Shown piece after piece: positions 1 to 7,379 of a stretch of 64,000 nucleotides of DNA. This DNA is from Pelorhabdus rhamnosifermentans (GTDB lineage Bacteria; Bacillota; Negativicutes; UMGS1260), in NCBI RefSeq assembly GCF_018835585.1, contig NZ_JAHGVE010000020.1, positions 25,019 to 89,018 of the forward strand, given 5' to 3'. The notes under the pieces are model-generated. The model had not been told where the DNA came from, did no database searches, and saw nothing but the letters and a program-made list of their open reading frames with translations. The stretch's first letter is position 1. Each line of letters opens with the position of its first letter. The translations under genes and the position numbers were made by a program.

Positions 1-126
1 TTTAAGGAATTATTTTCTAGTGCTATCAGTCCGGGGGAACAGAATAGGGCATATAGACTGTTGGTTGAGCGAATTGTGTATGACAGGGAAGAAAATGGCG
101 TGACGTTGGAAGTTTTGTACAAGTAA
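1..126 (+). CDS. Serine recombinase, C-terminal fragment (cut by window start)
   Basis: The open frame enters from the left edge and ends with TAA at 124-126, giving 41 residues. The tail contains RLLVERIVYDREENGVTLEV, which resembles the extreme C-terminus of large serine site-specific recombinases of Firmicute mobile elements. The catalytic domain lies outside the window, so the family call rests on the tail alone. A diverged copy of the same tail lies at about 1498-1590, on the far side of the next gene. This suggests the left edge is the end of an integrated element. Confidence 0.5.
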   Translation, partial: FKELFSSAISPGEQNRAYRLLVERIVYDREENGVTLEVLYK

Positions 127-304
127 ATATAAATTTTAATAATGAGAAATAAGAATCTTGCTGAAATTTGTATGATTTTGGCAGGATTCTTATTCTTTTA
201 TGGTAAATGAATACTATAAAGGAAAGTCCATAATATGGGGCTGAGATAAATAATATGTTATTAATAATTTAGTAAATTATGTTGATTAATTCAGAGGTGT
301 ATAA

Positions 305-1489
305 TTGAAAATGATGAAAGAAAATGATTGCTTTATAGAATATTTAAAAGAAATTGGTTTTGAATGGAATAATCAATTTAATTATCATATTACTAATAAT
401 AATTTGACAACAGAAGAATATCGGGTGTTAAAAAAGCATAATTTTATATCCTCAATACCTAAAAATTCAACTAAGATATATTTAGATTTAAATGTATGGA
501 TCAATTTTCGAGATGTACATATGGGGAAAAAGCCAAGTAATTCCAAATGGAACGATATATATCAAAAAGCAATTTATCTAAATGAATTTTATGATGTGTA
601 TTTTGTGACAAGTCTCAATATTTATTCTGAATTACAGAAACAAGACACTAGTGAAAATTTTATTGAATTACTAAAAATTATAGGAAAATTGAGTAAAGAA
701 TTGACTGTTGAAAATCCATTACAACTTGTATTTGATGAAACCTTCTTTTGCTTAATGGATATGTTAAAAGTAAATAAATCGGATTTTGATTTTAATAGTT
801 ACCAATGGGATAAGGCATCAGCGATTTATGGAATGCCATTTATAAATGTTAAAAATAGCAATGATGCCGTAATTGCAATGAATAAAACGCTAATAGATGC
901 TATTTATCAAATTCCATTTAGAGATTGTTATAAATTATTTGAATTTCATAATCAAGGTATCGATGGTTTCAAAAAGGTATCAGACGAATTAAATCAAGAC
1001 TTGGCTTATAAAAAAGGTGTCCGAAGTAAAAATTTAGAAGAATTATATATTGAAGAATTTCACGGGGCGATTGAAGCAAGTTCTGAAATAATAAACTCTG
1101 CACTGGTATCATTTATGAAGTGGTATTATGATACTACTCTGGTTGAAATAAAAGTAATAAAAGAAAAAGAATTAATTAATATTTTTTCCAACCTATTTCG
1201 TTACGGAAAAATACAACAATATTTTCCGTCGCTCCAAATTCACTCAGGTCTACATGCTTCTGTAAGATATGATAAATCAAAAAAATTTACCCCAAATGAT
1301 TTATTTGATTTTCATCATGCTTCCAGTGCAATACCATATTGTGATTATTTTGTAACCGATAATCCGTTAGCTCAAAGATTAATAAATAAACCATTAGCTA
1401 TTGGTAAAAAATTTGATACTAGGATCTTACCTGCTAAAACAGAGTTGATTTTACAGGTTTTTGATGAAATGTTAAATAATAAGGCTTAG
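305..1489 (+). CDS. PIN-like domain protein, probable nuclease
   Basis: A 394-residue soluble protein. Near residues 57-66 it has KIYLDLNVWI, the first-strand acidic motif typical of PIN-fold ribonucleases (Asp61). Near residues 335-360 it has HHASSAIPYCDYFVTDNPLA, the usual late PIN signature with Asp before a second strand ending in Asp. The roughly 290 residues between them are a helical insertion far longer than in VapC toxins, so this belongs with the large PIN-like proteins of defence islands rather than classic VapC. The start is probably TTG at 305, with AGAGGTG at 293-299; ATG at 311 is the alternative. The gene is very AT-rich, lies between two recombinase tails and has no antitoxin-like neighbour. 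RNase activity is inferred from the fold. Confidence 0.55.
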   Translation: MKMMKENDCFIEYLKEIGFEWNNQFNYHITNNNLTTEEYRVLKKHNFISSIPKNSTKIYLDLNVWINFRDVHMGKKPSNSKWNDIYQKAIYLNEFYDVYFVTSLNIYSELQKQDTSENFIELLKIIGKLSKELTVENPLQLVFDETFFCLMDMLKVNKSDFDFNSYQWDKASAIYGMPFINVKNSNDAVIAMNKTLIDAIYQIPFRDCYKLFEFHNQGIDGFKKVSDELNQDLAYKKGVRSKNLEELYIEEFHGAIEASSEIINSALVSFMKWYYDTTLVEIKVIKEKELINIFSNLFRYGKIQQYFPSLQIHSGLHASVRYDKSKKFTPNDLFDFHHASSAIPYCDYFVTDNPLAQRLINKPLAIGKKFDTRILPAKTELILQVFDEMLNNKA

Positions 1490-1497
1490 AATAATGT

Positions 1498-1590
1498 ATC
1501 CTACAGAATAAGCGTATAGGCTGCTGATAGATAGGATTGTATATGATAGGGAAGAAAATGGTGTGACGCTGGAGGTTTTGTATAGGTAAT
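1498..1590 (+). pseudogene. Second, degenerate copy of the serine recombinase 3' end
   Basis: Read in frame, this stretch encodes AYRLLIDRIVYDREENGV and then TLEVLYR and a stop, closely matching the recombinase tail at 1-126. An in-frame TAA precedes the alanine, so no full protein is possible. Similarity continues about 70 bases past the stop (CTGCTGAA...TTGTAT... in both), so a segment including the downstream flank was duplicated. The PIN-like gene sits between the two copies. Confidence 0.6.
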
Positions 1591-1790
1591 AGAAAGATGA
1601 ATTTAGGTAAAAATATAAAACTTCTGCTGAACGTTGTATTGATTTGGTAGAGATTTCCTTTGTTTAAATGGAATTGTAGAGAATAGAAGACTGGATGTCA
1701 CAAGAAGGAATCCATTGAATTGTTCCTGGTAATATTTAATGCATGATGCGGGAACGTCCCTAGTGTCACCTCAGGCTGGTAAACCGCCGC

Positions 1791-1922
1791 ATGAAGAAGC
1801 TCAACCCCAATGGGCAGTATACCGTTTATAAAGTAAGTGCTGACGAGGAAGCCACCGCCATAGACGAGAACGAGGACATTCTCAACTATGATGATGTGGA
1901 CGACCCCGAAACGTTTGCATAA
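1791..1922 (+). CDS. Small acidic ORF or 3' remnant of a mobile-element gene
   Basis: A 43-residue frame begins MKKLNPNGQYTVYKV and ends in a very acidic tail (ENEDILNYDDVDDPETFA). The coding-like reading extends upstream of the ATG (RLVNRR) to an in-frame TAG, so this may be the surviving 3' end of a longer gene. Its GC content is clearly higher than its surroundings. No family is recognised. The TAA stop at 1920-1922 overlaps the first base of a 25-bp palindrome, an arrangement repeated at 3678-3749. Confidence 0.35.
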   Translation: MKKLNPNGQYTVYKVSADEEATAIDENEDILNYDDVDDPETFA

Positions 1923-1946
1923 CTTCGGGTCAAGTTGGCCCGAAGT
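1922..1946. repeat. 25-bp palindromic repeat, copy 1
   Basis: Near-perfect inverted repeat with arms ACTTCGGG and CCCGAAGT around TCAAGTTGG. It begins on the last base of the preceding stop codon. A second copy differing at one position lies at 3725-3749 and has the same relation to a stop codon. The two copies bracket the Thoeris-like gene pair. Confidence 0.75.
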
Positions 1947-1988
1947 TATAATAGCCCACCAATATTTGAACCTGGTGGGCTATTATAA
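1946..1988. terminator. Hairpin 3' of the TIR-like gene
   Basis: A perfect 15-bp inverted repeat: TTATAATAGCCCACC at 1946-1960 pairs with 1974-1988 across a 13-base loop. It adjoins palindrome copy 1 and lies just past the stop of the minus-strand TIR-like gene. There is no long T run, so it may act as a 3' stabiliser or a weak bidirectional terminator. Confidence 0.5.
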
Positions 1989-2024
1989 AACGTAATTAGC
2001 GGTTAAAAAAACTCTGAGATGTAT

Positions 2025-2591
2025 TTACAACTTGTAATGATAGTCGCCAGCCGTTGTCATTGTTCCAACCATAAAATCATTGTCTTTTAGTGCAGACGTA
2101 ATAAGCGCTTTTTTGCACGGAACATGAAGGACTGCCACAGAAGACTTGCTATCTCTAAACATTGGTAGCTTATCCCACAAATCTTTTACCTGCTTCTTGT
2201 AGTTTCCATTACTGTCCACTATATCGCTTTTCTCAGAAAAGTCGGGGTAAATTACTATTACTGGAAGTCCTTGATTGTTTATTCCATAGTCAATTTCTTC
2301 TCTCAGAGCTTTGCTGTTTTTTGTAATCGAGCTAAGAAACAAAATGACATTTTTTGAGTTGCGCAACCGTTCGTGAAGCCGAGGCTTTAGAGTGGATTCC
2401 CAGTCGCTCCCATCACGCACATTATAATTTTTGTTATGAGAATCAATAAACGGGAAATCGCTGTCAGCACCTTTCCACATACGTAATGTGTTGTAATAAA
2501 CAAAATCGTGAGTGCTTGAAGCCCCCAAATTGCTCTCGCTAAATGGTTCAGCGACATAAAAGGCTGAATAATTACCGTTTCTGTATGCCAT
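2025..2591 (-). CDS. thsB: TIR-like protein, Thoeris ThsB (DUF1863/MTH538 type)
   Basis: A 188-residue soluble protein of the TIR-like DUF1863 fold: an early strand (YSAFYVAEPF), STLKPRLHERLRNSKNVILFLSS, then KALREEIDYGI, and a late strand GLPVIVIYPDF. The Glu in REEIDYG is at the usual place of the TIR catalytic glutamate. In Thoeris systems this protein senses infection and makes an ADP-ribose-derived signal from NAD. The start is chosen at 2591 because AAAGGAG precedes that ATG; an upstream in-frame ATG at 2609 lacks a site. Its ribosome binding site lies at the end of the upstream macro-domain gene (stop 2606-2608), so the pair is tightly coupled. Family identity is by motif and context only. 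Confidence 0.72.
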   Translation of the reverse strand: MAYRNGNYSAFYVAEPFSESNLGASSTHDFVYYNTLRMWKGADSDFPFIDSHNKNYNVRDGSDWESTLKPRLHERLRNSKNVILFLSSITKNSKALREEIDYGINNQGLPVIVIYPDFSEKSDIVDSNGNYKKQVKDLWDKLPMFRDSKSSVAVLHVPCKKALITSALKDNDFMVGTMTTAGDYHYKL

Positions 2592-2605
2592 ATTAGCTCC
2601 TTTCA

Positions 2606-3493
2606 TCATTGCCAGATTGATACTTTATCCTTGTCCTTACTATAAACCACAACATTGATTTGCCCATGAATCTGATTGCTTTCGAGCTTAAGAATTGATG
2701 TAATTTTATTAAGTGCATCTACATGTGAAAAACCTGCTCGGGAAAGGTTGGTTCCCATTAAGGGTAAATACATGGTGTACCCCTGTCCACTGGCATTATA
2801 AAACCTAATCAATTTGCGTAATGCTTCTATAAAAGAATCATCATCGCATTGAGCATTATTGTTTTCGTCAAATTTTGACAATGCAAGCAAAAAGAAAGTC
2901 ACGTTATTTTCCCCGGGTACTATCGCTGTTGTTCCAGTTGGATATTCTCGCTTGTTTCCGCGATACCGCGTATCATCAAAATTAAACTGCTTATTTTGTA
3001 GATTCAAACTATCCAATATGGTTGTATCCAATTGCTCCTGTGTTATGTTGCTAAACATTTTCTTTAACCATTGCCCATGGACGGTTTTTATAGAAACAAG
3101 TGGCTTAGCAACATTTCCGACATATTCATCAATTATAGTGTCAAAATGAGTATTTACAGGGATTACGACGATTCGGTTCTCTTTATTCTTCTTTGGAAAG
3201 CTTATCTTAAAAATATCCCCATAGATTATTGAGATTCTTCCTGTACCGTTTTCCCAGATTGTCTTTGTTCTCTTAAAAATAACAATAAGGAATGATATTA
3301 TCAAAGAAGCAATAATGATGGATGCAAAGTAAAATAACCGATGGCAAACGCTTAATTTTCCAATATCATCCCATGAAATAAAGGTAAGAAGCGTTGTATT
3401 TGCAGTAAAAAGAATCCCACATATTTTTAAGGTCAGCAAAATAATCGTCTTTAAATTAATGTATAATGCCGCAAGAAATCTTTTGAGATACAA
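2606..3493 (-). CDS. thsA: Two-helix membrane protein with macro domain, Thoeris ThsA (type II) candidate
   Basis: 295 residues. Two hydrophobic helices (about residues 12-40 and 50-72) anchor the protein. Residues about 87-290 read as a macro-like domain (DUF6430 type): ISIIYGDIF, IVVIPVNTHFD, a mid segment with GTTAIV, and YLPLMGTNLSRAGF near residue 245, where a macro domain binds ADP-ribose phosphates. In type II Thoeris a TM-macro effector binds the ADP-ribose-type signal of the TIR partner and disrupts the membrane; assignment to that type is by architecture and the adjacent TIR-like gene. The start is TTG at 3493, with AAAGGGGGTG about 10 bases upstream. It is transcribed first, followed directly by thsB. 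Confidence 0.7.
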   Translation of the reverse strand: MYLKRFLAALYINLKTIILLTLKICGILFTANTTLLTFISWDDIGKLSVCHRLFYFASIIIASLIISFLIVIFKRTKTIWENGTGRISIIYGDIFKISFPKKNKENRIVVIPVNTHFDTIIDEYVGNVAKPLVSIKTVHGQWLKKMFSNITQEQLDTTILDSLNLQNKQFNFDDTRYRGNKREYPTGTTAIVPGENNVTFFLLALSKFDENNNAQCDDDSFIEALRKLIRFYNASGQGYTMYLPLMGTNLSRAGFSHVDALNKITSILKLESNQIHGQINVVVYSKDKDKVSIWQ

Positions 3494-3677
3494 GTAGTAA
3501 TCACCCCCTTTTCAATCAACTATGATGAATATAAATTGAACTGCGTCTAATTGCTAAACTATGACTTTTCAACTTTATGTATTAAAAGGATGTCTATTCA
3601 ACAACCATTTAAAAAAGTGATTATTTCCATTATACGCCAAATTTCCCCACAGAACAATGAGAAAAGAGGTGATTTTT

Positions 3678-3725
3678 ATGGTTCGTGGGCCTCTGCTTAA
3701 CCCCCTACATAAATTTAACAACTAA
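3678..3725 (+). CDS. Possible 15-residue micro-ORF
   Basis: ATG at 3678 is preceded by AAGAGGTGA at good spacing and encodes MVRGPLLNPLHKFNN. The stop TAA (3723-3725) overlaps the first base of palindrome copy 2, as for the ORF ending at 1922. The ribosome binding site and that parallel are the only support; it could be the stump of a deleted gene. Confidence 0.3.
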   Translation: MVRGPLLNPLHKFNN

Positions 3726-3749
3726 CTTCGGGCCAAGTTGGCCCGAAGT
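3725..3749. repeat. 25-bp palindromic repeat, copy 2
   Basis: A perfect inverted repeat (arms ACTTCGGGCCAA and TTGGCCCGAAGT around one G) in the same orientation as the copy at 1922-1946, matching it at 24 of 25 positions. It is followed closely by a classical terminator. Confidence 0.8.
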
Positions 3750-3755
3750 CCTACG

Positions 3756-3777
3756 CCGCCAGAAATGGCGGTTTTTT
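3756..3777 (+). terminator. Rho-independent terminator
   Basis: The stem CCGCC/GGCGG with a six-base loop is followed by TTTTTT. It ends the unit carrying the micro-ORF and palindrome. Confidence 0.75.
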
Positions 3778-3896
3778 CGTATCCAAAACCAAAATAGAAA
3801 ATGGAGGTACCTCTAAAAATAAATAGAGATCCGAGATGCGAAACAATTCATTAATAATGAGACTAGCGGGGTTAGTGGTCGAAAAAGTAATTTAAA

Positions 3897-4487
3897 TTAC
3901 TCGGTTTTTATTAGTTCAGCAGAGGTTAGATTTACTTTGAATGGAAATACACCATCTTGGGTATGTGCTTTGAGTGATATTGCTGTTACTGGTTCCGATG
4001 ACACGCCACTAATAACTATGTACCCTTCTTCAATTTTCTTTGGTCCAATTTCAAAGCGTGGCACTAAATATTTCTCCGGATATATAGAATATGTGACACT
4101 ACTATTGGGATTAAAATGTTTTAAACGAAATTCTTTAATATTTACAAAATCTTTAGTTACAATACCATATGCATACTCTTTAGCATTTATTTTAGAAGCA
4201 TCGACTTCGAAATGATCAATTGTCATTAGAGAAGTTGATGGGTTTATAATCTTTATTGGAAAAATGGCTAAGAATGAATTATCGTCTTTTTTTATACTAA
4301 CAGCATAAAGTTGAGCATCGGATTGAACTATTTGTAATCTAGGTCTTTCATCAAAATACTTTACAGAAGTAAAAATTACTCCTGCTAATGCAATGATTAC
4401 ACCTACTATTGTGCATCCAATAACTAGCCAATCTCTTTCCTTTTTATTAGGTACTGTTGGTGGAATGATTATTTTTTTTTTCGACAT
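3897..4487 (-). CDS. Membrane-anchored protein of unknown function
   Basis: 196 residues from the chosen start, ATG at 4487, which follows a GGGGGT site; an in-frame ATG at 4499 has none. A short basic N-terminus with proline-rich IIIPPTVPNKK is followed by one transmembrane helix (about residues 20-43, WLVIGCTIVGVIIALAGVIF). The rest is probably extracytoplasmic and beta-rich with alternating hydrophobic strands (FLAIFPIKIINPSTSLMTID). No family is recognised. Composition is AT-rich like the neighbouring defence genes, so an accessory role is possible but unproven. Confidence 0.6.
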   Translation of the reverse strand: MSKKKIIIPPTVPNKKERDWLVIGCTIVGVIIALAGVIFTSVKYFDERPRLQIVQSDAQLYAVSIKKDDNSFLAIFPIKIINPSTSLMTIDHFEVDASKINAKEYAYGIVTKDFVNIKEFRLKHFNPNSSVTYSIYPEKYLVPRFEIGPKKIEEGYIVISGVSSEPVTAISLKAHTQDGVFPFKVNLTSAELIKTE

Positions 4488-4771
4488 ATTTACCCCCATA
4501 CTCGTGTTTCTATTAAATTCGACAAGGGTAGATAATTTCCTTGGTAGCTATTACCAGGGGGGGCCTTCTTTTGGTTATGCTTTTCTCAGTTTAGAACTTT
4601 AATCCATAAAATTATATATGACCGTAGTGAGAATGGGAACGATTCTTTGGTGGGACCATATTTTTGTATATTGAGAAAGAATCACATTAATATCCAGCAA
4701 GTTATCCTTGCCTGTTGCATGCGTATAATCCAGTGATGGTATTAAAGTTTGATTGGAAAGAGGTTAATTGT

Positions 4772-5197
4772 GTGGGAATTAGGGATGCAGAGATAACTGA
4801 TTGGAAAGACATAAAGGAACTGCTTAAACAACTAGATTATTCGGATACTGATTCATTCTTACAAGATAAAATTAAAACGTTATTAAACCACTCTGATGAA
4901 CGATTATTAGTCTATGAGTGTGATGGAAAGGTTGTTGCGCTCATATCCATTCATTTTATTCCACAATTAGCTCTTAAAGGTGATTTTGCTAGGATAAGCT
5001 ATTTTGCTGTAGATAATGAAATTAGAAGTAAAGGTATTGGGCGCGAACTAGAAGAGTATTGCATATCTTTAGCAAAAGACAGGAAGTGTGATAGGATTGA
5101 AGTGCATTGGCATTCTAGGAGAGTGGATGCACATAGATTTTATTATCGACAGGGATTTGTTGAATCACCTAAGTATCTTATTAAAAATTTAAGCTAG
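4772..5197 (+). CDS. GNAT-family N-acetyltransferase
   Basis: 141 residues from GTG at 4772, chosen because GAAAGAGG lies just upstream and because GNAT domains begin with a strand like GIRDAEITDWKDI. Motifs in order: LLVYECDGKVVALISIHF (strands 2-3), ISYFAVDNEIRSKGIGREL (motif A, the acetyl-CoA pyrophosphate loop RSKGIG), and WHSRRVDAHRFYYRQGF (motif B, substituting for the usual N..A..FY..GF). The substrate cannot be read from sequence. An open frame extends up to ATG 4715 without a ribosome binding site. Confidence 0.8.
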   Translation: MGIRDAEITDWKDIKELLKQLDYSDTDSFLQDKIKTLLNHSDERLLVYECDGKVVALISIHFIPQLALKGDFARISYFAVDNEIRSKGIGRELEEYCISLAKDRKCDRIEVHWHSRRVDAHRFYYRQGFVESPKYLIKNLS

Positions 5198-5342
5198 TAG
5201 TTTGTTATGTTAATTACTTGAGACTTTTCAAATCGACATTCCTGAGCATAAAAAATATAATAGTACAAAAAGTGGCGGCAGCATTATGCTGGTGCCTATT
5301 TTGGTTTATAATAGACTTATTGGAATTTCAAGGGGGCAAAGT
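5198..5342 (+). promoter_or_regulatory. Probable promoter of the broken DUF255 gene
   Basis: TTATAAT near 5307-5313 makes a good -10 box, and AAGGGGG lies just ahead of the ATG at 5343. Nothing else is recognised here. Confidence 0.4.
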
Positions 5343-5530
5343 ATGAGTGATATAAAAGGAATACCAAATAAATTGATCGATGAGAAGAGTCCGTACTGTT
5401 GCGGCAAGCGTATAATTCACTGAATTGGTACCCGTGGGGCTCAGATGCCTTTGCCAAAGTAAAGAATGAAGACAAGCCGATATTTCTAAGTATCGGCTAT
5501 AGTACGTGCCATTGATGTCATGTGATGGAA
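5343..5530 (+). pseudogene. DUF255 (YyaL-type thioredoxin-fold) N-terminal remnant
   Basis: It starts with a good ribosome binding site and encodes [10 protein letters not shown], the conserved opening of DUF255/YyaL proteins. A short deletion then shifts the frame; in another frame it continues with [20 protein letters not shown] and [10 protein letters not shown]. The next codon is TGA where the family has Trp (CHWCHVM), followed by CHVM. The remaining ~600 residues of the family are absent, and a hairpin follows directly. The gene is dead through frameshift, nonsense and 3' deletion. Confidence 0.8.
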
Positions 5531-5568
5531 CAATCCTCTATCTCGGTTTAGACCGGAGTAGAGGATTG
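5531..5568. terminator. Hairpin after the DUF255 remnant
   Basis: CAATCCTCTA at 5531-5540 pairs with 5559-5568, with a smaller CGG/CCG stem inside. Only a weak T-rich tail follows. Confidence 0.5.
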
Positions 5569-5615
5569 CTTATGTTTGTTCAAAGTTTATAAAGAAAAAG
5601 CCTGCTATTTATCGG

Positions 5616-7309
5616 GAGGCCACTGAAAAAGTCTCTTGATGCCAAAAAAGGTATAGCCCCTGAAGAAAACTGAGGAGGCTGTACCTTTTTTCCTGTATAA
5701 TTAAGGTATCAAAGGGAGCAGGTGAGTCAAATGATTCAACAACAACAATCCATGATTTTAAGTCCTTATATAGAACTCTATAACTTGATTATTTCTAAAG
5801 ATAATATACTGCGGCAAATCAACGAGCTTATTGACTTTTCCTTTGTATATGAGGAACTGAAAGAGCGCTATTGTCTTGATAACGGCAGAAATGCGATTGA
5901 CCCTATTCGGATGTTTAAATATTTGCTGCTCAAAGCGATCTTCGAACTGTCTGACGTTGACATTGTCGAACGATCTAAATACGATATGTCTTTCAAATAT
6001 TTTCTCCATATGGCGCCGGAAGATCCGGTGATTGATCCAAGTTCTTTAACAAAGTTCCGGAGACTCCGGTTAAAGGATCTAAATTTGCTCGATATGCTCA
6101 TAAATAAAACCGTTGAAATTGCAATCGAAAAGGGTATTATCAGAAGTAAATCGATCATTGTGGATGCAACCCATACAAAAGCCCGTTATAATCAGAAATC
6201 CCCCATCGAAATCTTGCAGGACCGTTCCCGAAAACTGAGAAAAGTCGTCTATAAGGTCGATGAATCTTTGAAAGTGAAGTTCCCGACGAAAAGCCCCAGC
6301 GATGTACTCGAAGACGAAATTGCCTATTGCCAAAAGCTTATCGATGTGATTGAAGCAGAAGGCGGCGTTTGCGAGCTTCCGAAGATAAAAGAACCTCTCA
6401 ATCTGCTCAAAGAAACGATAACAGATGACCTCGATCAGTTGCGAATTTCGGAGGACCAGGATGCAAAAATTGGTCATAAGAGTGCAGATTCCTCATTTTT
6501 TGGATATAAAACGCATCTTGCCATGACCGAGGAACGGATTATTACGGCAGCTGTCGTCACAACGGGCGAAAAGAATGACGGCAAGCAACTACAGGAGTTG
6601 CTTGAAAAAAGCAAGGCAACCGGTATGGAAATCAAAACGGTCATTGGGGATACGGCTTACTCTGAAAAAGATAACATAACATACACCAAGGACAATAACA
6701 TAGAGCTCATTGCCAAGCTCCATCCCCTCATTACGCAAGGGGGCCGAAAAAAAGAAGACGAATTCCAATTTAATAAGGACGCGGGCATGTATGTGTGCAA
6801 GGCCGGTCACATGGCAATCCGGAAAGCGCGGCAAGGAAGGAAAGGCGTTGGGAAGAAGCAAGTTGATACGTACTATTTCGGTATTGAGCATTGCAAGCGA
6901 TGCCCTTTCAAAGAAGGGTGCTACAAAGAGGGGGCAAAAAGCAAAACTTACTCGGTGAGTATTAAATCTGGCATGCACATCGAACAAATGGCGTTCCAAG
7001 AAGGCGAGTACTTTAAAGAAAAGGCGAAGGAGCGCTACAAGATTGAAGCAAAAAATAGTGAACTCAAGCACAGACACGGGTATGACACAGCGTCATCTTC
7101 GGGTCTTGTTGGCATGGAATTACAAGGGGCGATGGCAATCTTTGCTGTGAATATAAAGAGGATATTAAAACTGATAAAATAAAGCAAGTTATAACGGTTT
7201 TTTCCAAAATAGTAGAAGACGACCTTATCCCAATTTGGGAACAAGGGTCGTCTTCTGTTTCGTACTTTGAGTTTTGCCACTGAAAAACCAAAAGTTTTTC
7301 AGTGGCCTC
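5616..7309 (+). mobile_element. IS1182-family insertion sequence, complete
   Basis: Terminal inverted repeats GAGGCCACTGAAAAA lie at 5616-5630 and, inverted, at 7295-7309. Between them is one intact transposase gene. The right end carries an internal copy of the repeat (7276-7288) that pairs with the terminal one to form a hairpin ending transposase transcription. I see no clear target duplication. The element sits inside a terminator: CCTGCTA at 5601-5607 on the left and TAGCAGG plus TTTTTT at 7318-7330 on the right are the two halves of one stem. Confidence 0.85.
5722..7182 (+). CDS. IS1182-family DDE transposase
   Basis: 486 residues, full family length with no internal stops. The N-terminal helix-turn-helix region includes GRNAIDPIRMFKYLLLKAI and DPSSLTKFRRLRL. 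DDE residues are in SIIVDATHTKARYN (first Asp), TVIGDTAYSEKDN (second Asp) and IEAKNSELKHRHGYD (Glu). A Cys-rich segment HCKRCPFKEGC precedes the last motif, as in this family. The C-terminus GMELQGAMAIFAVNIKRIL is typical. GTG at 5722 follows GGGAGCAGG; an in-frame ATG at 5731 is an alternative. The element looks functional. Confidence 0.92.
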   Translation: MSQMIQQQQSMILSPYIELYNLIISKDNILRQINELIDFSFVYEELKERYCLDNGRNAIDPIRMFKYLLLKAIFELSDVDIVERSKYDMSFKYFLHMAPEDPVIDPSSLTKFRRLRLKDLNLLDMLINKTVEIAIEKGIIRSKSIIVDATHTKARYNQKSPIEILQDRSRKLRKVVYKVDESLKVKFPTKSPSDVLEDEIAYCQKLIDVIEAEGGVCELPKIKEPLNLLKETITDDLDQLRISEDQDAKIGHKSADSSFFGYKTHLAMTEERIITAAVVTTGEKNDGKQLQELLEKSKATGMEIKTVIGDTAYSEKDNITYTKDNNIELIAKLHPLITQGGRKKEDEFQFNKDAGMYVCKAGHMAIRKARQGRKGVGKKQVDTYYFGIEHCKRCPFKEGCYKEGAKSKTYSVSIKSGMHIEQMAFQEGEYFKEKAKERYKIEAKNSELKHRHGYDTASSSGLVGMELQGAMAIFAVNIKRILKLIK

Positions 7310-7379
7310 TTTCTTTTTAGCAGGTTTTTTGGCGTATTTAAGGCAGATAAATTCTTTGAATTTTTCCTGCATCCTCTTA

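Larger units (their letters stand above)
3494..3896. other. Intergenic region with micro-ORF, palindrome and terminator
   Basis: It holds the divergent promoter area of the Thoeris pair (AT-rich, 3510-3640), a 15-codon ORF at 3678-3725, palindrome copy 2 and a terminator. Between 3780 and 3896 I see only short meaningless frames. Confidence 0.5.

Noticed and set aside
5758..7280. Several open frames on the minus strand and in other frames inside the transposase gene
   Set aside because: They lack ribosome binding sites and known motifs and lie wholly in the transposase coding region.
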